From Prevotella sp. UBA1705 (GTDB lineage Bacteria; Bacteroidota; Bacteroidia; Bacteroidales; Bacteroidaceae), in assembly GCA_002317385.1 (NCBI GenBank), contig DCJH01000009.1, positions 1-23,223 on the forward strand: 23,223 nucleotides of DNA. Reading direction: 5' to 3'. Shown here piece after piece: positions 8,028 to 15,132 of this stretch (position 1 is the first letter of the stretch; each line of letters starts with the position of its first letter). The notes under the pieces are model-generated. The model had not been told where the DNA came from, made no database searches, and saw only the letters and a list, made by a program, of their open reading frames with translations. The translations under genes and the position numbers were made by a program.

Positions 8028-11000
8028 TTAGAAGGTGAAGTGCAGACCACACATGAAGCTGCGGGCACTCGGGAATGAACAGAAGTTGTAGCCCGGAGTG
8101 AATGTGCCGCCGGCATAGTCCACGTTGTAACCATGGTAACCTGTGAGGGTGTAGAGGTTCTGGGCAGACACATAAGCCCGCACGCCAGACACCAAACCAC
8201 CAAACCATTTGTCTGGGAAATTGTAGCCCAGCTCGATGTTGGCGAGCTTCCAGTAGGCTGCATTCTGTATCTTGCGAGAGCTGAGGAGGTCGTTCCAAGC
8301 CAGCGTGGCGTTGTTGGTGACGTAGGTGCGAGGTACATCTGAGATGTAGGTCAGGCCGTCTTCCGAGAAGCTGTTGGCCTGAAGCATGTTCACATCCTTG
8401 TTTCCCCAGCCGTAGCAAGAGTTCAGACTGTTGTAGATATCGTCGGTCACGTGATAGTTCAAGGCACCATAGGTAGAGATGCTCAGGTCGAAATTCTTGT
8501 ATTCGAGGTGTGCATTCAGACCGAAACTCACCTTAGGCAGGCCACTACCCAATACCACCTGGTCGTCGGCATCTATCTTGCCGTCGGGCGTTCCGTCAGG
8601 ACCGCTCACATCCTTATATAGGCAATCGCCAATGTTGGCGCCCTGCTGGGTGGCATGATTGTCCAAGTCGGCCTGTGTACGGGCTATTCCTTCATACACC
8701 CAACCATAGAACTGACCGATCTCCTGCCCCACGTAGGTGGCGAAAGCACCGGTGATATACGAGTCGGTACCGAAGCCGAGGGAGGTCACTTTGTTCTTCA
8801 GCGTGCTGAGGTTGGCACCAATCTCATATTTCAACTGATGGTCACGGTTGCGATAGGTGGCCGAGAACTCGAAGCCGCTGTTGTCCATCGAGGCCGCATT
8901 CATGATGACAGAGGTATTGGAAACACCGGCCTGCTCGGGTACGGGAACACCATAGAGCAGATCCTCGGAGCGGTTCTTGTACCACTCTGCGGAGAATTCC
9001 AGTCGGTTGTTAAACAGTGCAAGGTCGATGCCTACGTTGGTAGTCTTCTTCTTTTCCCAGTGAATGTTGTTGTTGACAAAGGTCGAAACAGCCGAGCCTG
9101 TTACCGCAGAGTTACCGAAACTGTAGGTCATGTTGTTGCGGGTCATAGTTGCCTGATACTGATATTCGCCGATATTCTCGTTACCCAACACACCATAGCT
9201 GGCACGAATCTTAAACATATTGACGATGTCGCGGCTGATAGGGAAGAAACTTTCCTTATCGAAGCGCCATCCGGCAGATACCGACGGGAATGTGCCCCAG
9301 CGGATATCCTTCGACAGGCGAGAGCTACCGTCGCGACGAACAATGGCTGAGAAGAGATACTTCTCGTCGTAATTGTAGTTCAATCGGGCGATATACGAAG
9401 CCAATACGTGCTTGAACTCGTAGGATTCAGCATGGGTTGTGGCCGCGTTCTGAATCTGGAGGAAGTAAGGCTCGGGGAACTTGATACCCCATCCGGTAAG
9501 CGTATGGGTGTTCTCCTCCTCGTAGGTCTGACCGGCCACGAGGTTAATGTGGTGCTTGCCGAGTGTTCCGTCGTAGGTCAGGGTGTTCTCAATCAGGGCA
9601 TCCGAATAGGTGCGATGCCCCTCGGTGAGGCGCTCATTGCTTTTATCGAGGTACACACGGTTGCTCTGTGCCCACGCCGAGATCCATGTATAATCCTGTG
9701 CATGGGTCTTGCTGTAGGAGAGATTGATGTTGTAATGTAGGCTGTGGTTCTTGCTGTTGATGCCTACCATCTTCAGAAGGTCTACGTCGGCAGACCCGCT
9801 TCCCACGAAACGGTCGACCAAAGTGTTACGCACCAGCATATTGTTCACGAGCAACGGGTTGGACGCAGAGATGTCGCCGTGGATATTATCGTAGTAGACG
9901 CCATAGCCGTAGGCATCATAACGGAAGTTGCTGGCCAGTCCCACGCGACCGTCGAGCACCCATGTAGAGGGGTCGTAAGCCTTGATGGTGGGCTGCATGA
10001 GGAGCGTTCCGCGAAGCACATTGGTCACATCGCCATAGAGACCCTGCACATATTCAGAGGCGTTGGAGAGTCCCATGTTGTCCTGCGAGGAGTGAGAGTA
10101 GACCAGACTGGTGCGGAACTTGATGAACTTGGTGTCCATGGTGTTGTTCACGCGGGCCGTGTAGCGCTTGTAGTTGGGGCCGGCTCCTTCGAGCGTTCCG
10201 TTCTGATTGAAGTAGTCGAGCGCTATATTATATGTATTGTGTGCACCGCCACCGCTGAGGTTCACGTTGTGATCCTGGCGGATTCCGGTCTTGAACACCT
10301 CCTGGAACCAGTCGGTGTTGGTATCGTCCATAAACTTATACCTGCCCGTTGCGGCGTCGAGGCTGTAGCCTCCGGGCAGCGGAGTGCTCGAATTGGCGCA
10401 TGCCTGACCCAGATACTGACTGTATTGGTCGGCATCCATCACGTCGTAGACCTTGCTGGAGATGTTGTCCACACCCACATAGCCTGAGTAATCCACCTTC
10501 AGCGGCTGGTCTTTCATACCATTCTTGGTGGTAATGATGATCACACCATTGGCTGCACGCGAACCGTAGATGGCTCCGGCGGCAGCATCTTTGAGCACCT
10601 GAATGGTAGCAATATCGTTTGGAGAGAAGTCGCGGATGGTGGTTCCCATGGGCACTCCGTCGATAACGTAGAGCGGAGCCGTACTTCCGAACGTGCCGAT
10701 ACCACGGATTCTCACCGATGGGTCGGCACCCGGCTGACCGTCGGTAGTAATCTGTACGCCCGGCACCTTACCCTCGAGCATCGTGGAGATGTTGGAGTTG
10801 GACACCTTCTTCATCTCTTCTGCGTTGACCACGGACACCGAACCAGTGAGGTCGGCCTTCTTCTGTGTACCGTAACCCACTACGACCACCTGGTCGAGCA
10901 CCTTGTCGTCCGAAGAAAGTTGAATCTGATCGATGATTGCCCTACTGCGGATGGCAATCTCGCTGTCCTTGAAGCCAACATAGCTCACCACGAGAACTCC

Positions 11001-11234
11001 GTTGGCGGGAGCATCTAACTGGAAGTTGCCGTCAAGGTCGGTCACCGTGCCTTCCATAGTGCCCTTCACCTTTACGGTTGCTCCAACGAGCGGCTCTCCC
11101 TGCTGGTCAACAACCTGACCCTTGACCTTGATGGTCTGTGCCTGTGCCACTGAGGCCACCGCGGGGACCGGACAGACTGCAAAGCCCCCCATGACGCCCA
11201 GGCTGAGCATCACTGAGAATAGTTGTTTTCTCAT
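8028..11234 (-). CDS. susC: SusC/RagA-family TonB-dependent oligosaccharide transporter
   Basis: 1068 aa from the ATG at 11234, which starts a typical signal peptide (MRKQLFSVM... ending AQAQ); in-frame starts further upstream would place extra residues before it. Domains in order: carboxypeptidase-regulatory-like domain (VKGQVVDQQGEPLVGATVKV, about 37-115), a TonB-box-like DQVVVVGYG, a plug domain with VRIRGIGTF, APLYVIDGVP and VLKDAAAGAIYGSRAANGVI, then an outer-membrane beta-barrel ending in aromatic residue F. It imports oligosaccharides across the outer membrane using TonB energy, with SusD as lid. First gene of the susC-susD-lipoprotein-GH43 operon. A roughly 230-nt leader precedes it, with a -7 box and a candidate activator site. 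Confidence 0.95.
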   Translation of the reverse strand: MRKQLFSVMLSLGVMGGFAVCPVPAVASVAQAQTIKVKGQVVDQQGEPLVGATVKVKGTMEGTVTDLDGNFQLDAPANGVLVVSYVGFKDSEIAIRSRAIIDQIQLSSDDKVLDQVVVVGYGTQKKADLTGSVSVVNAEEMKKVSNSNISTMLEGKVPGVQITTDGQPGADPSVRIRGIGTFGSTAPLYVIDGVPMGTTIRDFSPNDIATIQVLKDAAAGAIYGSRAANGVIIITTKNGMKDQPLKVDYSGYVGVDNISSKVYDVMDADQYSQYLGQACANSSTPLPGGYSLDAATGRYKFMDDTNTDWFQEVFKTGIRQDHNVNLSGGGAHNTYNIALDYFNQNGTLEGAGPNYKRYTARVNNTMDTKFIKFRTSLVYSHSSQDNMGLSNASEYVQGLYGDVTNVLRGTLLMQPTIKAYDPSTWVLDGRVGLASNFRYDAYGYGVYYDNIHGDISASNPLLVNNMLVRNTLVDRFVGSGSADVDLLKMVGINSKNHSLHYNINLSYSKTHAQDYTWISAWAQSNRVYLDKSNERLTEGHRTYSDALIENTLTYDGTLGKHHINLVAGQTYEEENTHTLTGWGIKFPEPYFLQIQNAATTHAESYEFKHVLASYIARLNYNYDEKYLFSAIVRRDGSSRLSKDIRWGTFPSVSAGWRFDKESFFPISRDIVNMFKIRASYGVLGNENIGEYQYQATMTRNNMTYSFGNSAVTGSAVSTFVNNNIHWEKKKTTNVGIDLALFNNRLEFSAEWYKNRSEDLLYGVPVPEQAGVSNTSVIMNAASMDNSGFEFSATYRNRDHQLKYEIGANLSTLKNKVTSLGFGTDSYITGAFATYVGQEIGQFYGWVYEGIARTQADLDNHATQQGANIGDCLYKDVSGPDGTPDGKIDADDQVVLGSGLPKVSFGLNAHLEYKNFDLSISTYGALNYHVTDDIYNSLNSCYGWGNKDVNMLQANSFSEDGLTYISDVPRTYVTNNATLAWNDLLSSRKIQNAAYWKLANIELGYNFPDKWFGGLVSGVRAYVSAQNLYTLTGYHGYNVDYAGGTFTPGYNFCSFPSARSFMCGLHFTF

Positions 11235-11281
11235 TTTTTTTGTTTTTAGGTTATTAATTATCATATTAGTTTGTCTTTTAG

Positions 11282-11400
11282 GAACCAACGAAATGGTGTC
11301 TTGGTTCATGGCATTTGGACGGCCGACCACGGTCGCTCGTCCAGCGATTCATCGTGTTAGGAGGTTGGAATCGGAAATGCCCCAATATCCATATCGGGCA
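11282..11400 (-). other. Structured 5' leader of the susC mRNA
   Basis: Three short inverted repeats lie between the susC -7 box and start: 11282-11307 (7-bp arms GAACCAA/TTGGTTC), 11317-11342 (nested GGACG/CGTCC and CGAC/GTCG) and 11378-11400 (TGCCC/GGGCA). They may fold in the mRNA. No known riboswitch was recognised. Confidence 0.35.
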
Positions 11401-11461
11401 ACGCTGAGTTTGTCTTCATTAAGCTTAGGTTTCTTGACTGTGATTGTTAAATAGGATACGG

Positions 11462-11469
11462 CAAAGTTA
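11462..11469 (-). promoter_or_regulatory. -7 promoter box of the susC operon
   Basis: On the minus strand this reads TAACTTTG, an exact fit to TAnnTTTG, followed by C. No TTTG occurs at the normal 17-20 bp upstream, which suggests an activator-dependent promoter. The box sits inside an inverted repeat, GCAAAGTT (11461-11468) with AACTTTGC (11479-11486). Confidence 0.6.
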
Positions 11470-11489
11470 AGAAAGCTCAACTTTGCATG

Positions 11490-11519
11490 GGTGGACAAAA
11501 CAAAATAATAGGTGGACAA
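11490..11519 (-). promoter_or_regulatory. Candidate AraC-type operator: two 9-bp direct repeats 21 bp apart
   Basis: GGTGGACAA occurs at 11490-11498 and again at 11511-11519 on the plus strand (TTGTCCACC on the transcribed-sense minus strand). The proximal copy ends 20 bp from the -7 box and thus covers the -33 position. The distal copy is also part of a small palindrome, GTGGA-CAA-TCCAC. No other copy of the 9-mer was found by eye in this window. Binding by the neighbouring regulator is inferred from geometry and position. Confidence 0.55.
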
Positions 11520-11533
11520 TCCACACGAAACGC

Positions 11534-14509
11534 CTATTTATCGCTTTTGTAGGCAGAAGGAGACACTCCGTAGAGCTTAGTGAAGCACCGTGTAAAATAC
11601 TTCGGGTCGTTGAATCCTACACGGTAGGCTATCTCGGTGATGTTGCGATTGGCTACGTTGTCCTCGATGAGCTTGCGGGCGATGTCGAGGCGATAGTTGC
11701 GGATAAACTGACTGGTGGGTACACCGATCTCCGCATTGACCTGCTTGCTCAGCATGGGCTTGCTGATGCCCATGGCATCGCTCAGTTCGGTCACTCCGAA
11801 ATCGGCATCGGCATAGTGGGCCTCCATCACATCCATGAGATGTTCCATGAAGGGTTTCATGCCCTTCTGCTGCTCCTCGCGGTCGGCTTCCACTATCTTT
11901 TCCTGACTTTCGGCATATTTCTTATGGTTGCCCATGATGGCCTCGATGTGCTTCTGCAGCAGCTGCGGGGTCTCGCTCTCACTCAGCGCCTTCTCGATGG
12001 GGCGCAGGATACGCTCACGCTCCTGTCGCTTGGTGAGTTCCATGCGGCGGCGATAGAGCCACGCCGCACCCACGGCGAGCAGCAACAGGCACAGACTCAC
12101 AAACCACCAACTCTTCCAAAAATAGGGCTTCACGTCGACATCGATACTGATTTGCTGTACCTTGTCCTTGCCCGTAGCCGATTCATACTTCACCTGAAAC
12201 TCGTAGCTTCCCGAGGGCAGCGACGAGTAGCGCACGGCATGCTCGCCGGGCTGCAGCGTGATCCATTTGTCGTCGAAGCCCTTCATGCGGTAGCTGTAGA
12301 GGCCCTGACGGCTGTTGCGATAGTTGAGGGCCGAGAATTCGATGACCACCGAGCGGTCGCTCTCGTGCATGCTGATACTCCGCGCCTGCGAGATGTCGTC
12401 GTCGAGGAAGCGCGAGCCGCACAGGGCGAGCTGCCCATTGACCATGAGCTGGGTGAACCGCAGGTGCCCGGCATAGAGCTTGCGGGTGTCTACGGTTCTC
12501 ACCACGGTAAGTCCGGCCGCCGACCCGAAGAGCATCTGCCCGTTGGGTGCGGCCAGGGCGCCGTTGAAATAGAACTGCGAGCTGGCCAGTCCGTCCTCCA
12601 CACCATAGTTGGCAAAGATGCCCGTGCGGGGGTTGAGCTGCGACAATCCCTGCTCGGTGGCTATCCACAGCGTGCCGTCGGGGGCCTCGGCTATGCCGCG
12701 CACACTATTGCTGGCCAGTCCGTTGCCTATGGTATAGACCTTGAAGATCTCACGTCCCTGCGTATCGAGCGTGCGCCGATAGAGCCCGTAGCCGTTGCTA
12801 CCGAGCCATATCTCTCCGCTCCGCGTCTGGCAGAAACAGGTAATCTTGTCGATGATGCCGCTACCCGGAGCGTCGAGCTTATAGCGCAGTTGCCGGTGGT
12901 CGAAGCGTGCGCCGCGGCGGCTCTTCAGGTTGATGCGCACCACACCGTCGAGACATCCCATCCAGAGCATGCCCTGACGGTCTACCAGACTGCCCACACA
13001 GCCGTGGAGATTGCGGTTTCCGGCAAACGGGTCGTACAAGCTATGGCTCTTCAGGTCGTAGCAGTAGATACCGTCGTTGGTACCTATCCAGAGCATGTCG
13101 TTGTATTTGTCGTAGGCCAAAGCGCCAATAAAGTTGAGTGCGGCAGCATATTCCGCAGGCACGCTTAGGGGCGTCACGGCTCCCGGCTGCCCCATGGGCA
13201 TGCTGCTCACGCCACCGCCCCACGTGCCTATCCATAGCCTCCCGACAGCGTCGGCAGCAAAGGCCGACACGCTGTTGTGGGGCAGGCCCGAGTTGGCCGT
13301 GGTATAATGGGTAAACGATTCTTCCCCCTCTGCCAAGCGGTTGAGACCTCCCTCCACGGTGCCCACCCACAGTGTGCCGTTGGGTTCGGCCCACATCGCA
13401 TTCACGGCATTGGCCGAGATAGACCCCGGAAGGGCGCTATGCACGTAGTTTTGCAGGTGCAGCTGGCGGGAGGAGAGTTTGGTGATGCCGCCCGACTCGG
13501 TGCCCACCCACACGATGCCGTGGGCAGAGAGCAGACAGTTCACGAAGTTGCTGCCCAGCGCATTAACCGTGCTGTTGCTGTTCCAATGCTCAAAAGTCTC
13601 GCCCGTCATCACATCGACGCCGGCCAGCGTGCCCACCAGCAGCCTGCCGTCGGGAGCCACAGCCAGCGAGGTCACGAAGTCGTGGACCAGCGAGTTGGGG
13701 TCGGCCGTGTGGTGATAGGCCTTCAGGCCGCCGCCCGAGGCGTAGAGTCCTTGGTTGGTGGCCAGCCATATCTTGCCCTGATAGGGCAGTATGGCGGTGA
13801 TGAAGGTGCCCCGCGGATAGTCCATCGACCGGGGCAACGGCTGCTCCTTGAGGCGTTCGAGCCCTCGCATGGTGGCCGGGAGCACCAGCCGATGCACCTC
13901 GCCGCCATGGGTAGACAGCATGCCGAGCCCTTTCACATAGGTCAGCGCCACATCGGGCAGATAGCTCGAATAGGTGAGTTGGCTGATGGCCGTCACCTCT
14001 CCGGCCTCGTTGAAGGCCAGCGCATACACGTGGTCGCGCGTCACCACCCACATATTGCCGGTGGGATCAGCCTGCACACGTATGCCGCGCTCGGCCATGA
14101 GCAACTGCAGTTTATGCTCCACGGGGGCGGTGCTACCCTTGGGTTTCACCGACTGCATGGTGTGGAGGTCTATCACGTCGGTATATTCGTCGAACGCCAC
14201 CCATAGCCGGCGAAAACGGTCTTCGGCCACATTGCGGCAGTAGTTGCTACGGAGATGCAAGTCCGAATGGCCTATGCCGAGATAGAGATAGGTGTAACCG
14301 TCGTAGCGCACCAGTCCTCCGCCATGGGTAGAAACCCAGATGAAGCCGAGGTTGTCTTCGTAGATGTCGTCCACGTAGTTGCTCGGCAGCCCATTGGAGA
14401 GGTTGAGTTGAGACACATTAAACTGCTCGGCAAACGCCGCCCACGCACCCGACGGGAAGCCGAATACGCACAATAGGCATGCTGCCAACCAGTGTTTAAT
14501 GTAGCTCAT
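11534..14509 (-). CDS. Membrane-spanning propeller/AraC transcription regulator without kinase domains
   Basis: 991 aa from the ATG at 14509, which begins a signal sequence (MSYIKHWLAACLLCVFGFPSGAWA); an upstream TTG is unlikely. Residues about 30-730 are periplasmic two-component-regulator propeller repeats (FIWVSTHGGGLVRYDG, LWVGTVEGGLNRL, LWIATEQGLSQLNP). A Y_Y_Y domain follows (about 735-795; YSYRMKGFDDKWITL). One transmembrane helix lies at about 801-818. About 70 charged helical residues lead to a C-terminal AraC domain in the last 100 residues, with both HTH motifs (VTELSDAMGISKPMLSK and ITEIAYRVGFNDPKYFTRCF). Hybrid two-component regulators of this build normally carry kinase, ATPase and receiver domains in between; none is present. 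It probably senses a glycan in the periplasm and binds DNA at the membrane. It sits between the starch enzymes and susC, so either operon could be its target. Confidence 0.88.
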   Translation of the reverse strand: MSYIKHWLAACLLCVFGFPSGAWAAFAEQFNVSQLNLSNGLPSNYVDDIYEDNLGFIWVSTHGGGLVRYDGYTYLYLGIGHSDLHLRSNYCRNVAEDRFRRLWVAFDEYTDVIDLHTMQSVKPKGSTAPVEHKLQLLMAERGIRVQADPTGNMWVVTRDHVYALAFNEAGEVTAISQLTYSSYLPDVALTYVKGLGMLSTHGGEVHRLVLPATMRGLERLKEQPLPRSMDYPRGTFITAILPYQGKIWLATNQGLYASGGGLKAYHHTADPNSLVHDFVTSLAVAPDGRLLVGTLAGVDVMTGETFEHWNSNSTVNALGSNFVNCLLSAHGIVWVGTESGGITKLSSRQLHLQNYVHSALPGSISANAVNAMWAEPNGTLWVGTVEGGLNRLAEGEESFTHYTTANSGLPHNSVSAFAADAVGRLWIGTWGGGVSSMPMGQPGAVTPLSVPAEYAAALNFIGALAYDKYNDMLWIGTNDGIYCYDLKSHSLYDPFAGNRNLHGCVGSLVDRQGMLWMGCLDGVVRINLKSRRGARFDHRQLRYKLDAPGSGIIDKITCFCQTRSGEIWLGSNGYGLYRRTLDTQGREIFKVYTIGNGLASNSVRGIAEAPDGTLWIATEQGLSQLNPRTGIFANYGVEDGLASSQFYFNGALAAPNGQMLFGSAAGLTVVRTVDTRKLYAGHLRFTQLMVNGQLALCGSRFLDDDISQARSISMHESDRSVVIEFSALNYRNSRQGLYSYRMKGFDDKWITLQPGEHAVRYSSLPSGSYEFQVKYESATGKDKVQQISIDVDVKPYFWKSWWFVSLCLLLLAVGAAWLYRRRMELTKRQERERILRPIEKALSESETPQLLQKHIEAIMGNHKKYAESQEKIVEADREEQQKGMKPFMEHLMDVMEAHYADADFGVTELSDAMGISKPMLSKQVNAEIGVPTSQFIRNYRLDIARKLIEDNVANRNITEIAYRVGFNDPKYFTRCFTKLYGVSPSAYKSDK

Positions 14510-14547
14510 GGAAATAATGTAGAAGTGTTGGGTATGATTGTTACCCA

Positions 14548-14579
14548 CAAAAATACAACAAAAAAAGAACAGATGCAAG
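14548..14579 (-). promoter_or_regulatory. Probable promoter of the regulator gene
   Basis: The minus strand reads TATTTTTG at 14555-14548, an exact TAnnTTTG match. CTTG at 14579-14576 lies 20 bp upstream as an imperfect -33 element. Transcription would begin about 30 nt before the start codon at 14509. Confidence 0.5.
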
Positions 14580-14698
14580 CAAAAGGAAATTTTTATTTCA
14601 TCGGTTTGTCATGCGTATGCGAGGCGATGGAGCAAAGGATACCAACTATTTATATATAGGTCAGGCAGTGGCGGGTAAGCCCCGGGCGCTCCCTTCTG

Positions 14699-14724
14699 CC
14701 CCTCCCCCACAACAAAGGGAGGGG
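14699..14724. repeat. C-tract/G-tract inverted repeat in the regulator upstream gap
   Basis: CCCCTCCC pairs perfectly with GGGAGGGG across a 10-base loop. No T-run follows on either strand. It lies in the 623-bp gap 14510-15132, which contains hairpins and repeats but no gene that can be supported. Confidence 0.55.
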
Positions 14725-14805
14725 GAATGCGGGGCGAGGGCCTATCAGAGGGAGACAAAATTGGGAGATGTCCGCCTCGTCAGATCAGTCCGACCACAAC
14801 GACAA

Positions 14806-14834
14806 AGGTGCCAACCCCTCACGGGCTGGCACCT
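14806..14834. terminator. Hairpin, possible terminator between the susA-like gene and the regulator
   Basis: AGGTGCCA pairs with TGGCACCT (8 bp) and encloses a further CCC/GGG pairing. Only a short T stretch follows on the minus strand (CCTTTG), about 300 bp past the stop codon at 15133. It may end leftward transcription, but the tail is poor. Confidence 0.4.
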
Positions 14835-15008
14835 CTTCCACACTATTATCAAATAACATGATAAACTTATTGTTCCACATGTTTCATGGTATCTGTTCTT
14901 TCTTCAAATCCTTACAGAGCCGCAGAAAAGATCCTATTCGTCACGCCTCTGCACCTGTGGCAGAAACGCCCGCTATCTACCCCCTCGGCCATAACTACCT
15001 AATCGCAT

Positions 15009-15074
15009 GACGAAAAGGTAGTAAAGGCACGAGGATTAGGTACTAAAGGCGAGACGAAAAGGTACTAATCCCAG
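15009..15074. repeat. Three tandem 22-bp repeats sharing AGGTASTAA
   Basis: Units at 15009-15030, 15031-15052 and 15053-15074. Each has AGGTAGTAA or AGGTACTAA at the same offset (15016, 15038, 15060), and the first and third units agree at 15 of the first 16 bases. An inverted partial copy, ACTACCT, lies at 14994-15000. Function unknown; the array starts about 60 bp past the SusA-like stop codon. Confidence 0.65.
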
Positions 15075-15132
15075 AGGCCCCTCTACGAGGCCGTGGAGAC
15101 ACCCCTATCTCGCTCTGAAACACCGGGGTGGT

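Noticed and set aside
11483..13168. 561-codon plus-strand open frame opposite the regulator gene
   Set aside because: It is antisense to a well-supported gene and reads as His/Val/Gly-rich sequence with no domain; it reflects the third-position GC bias of the real gene.
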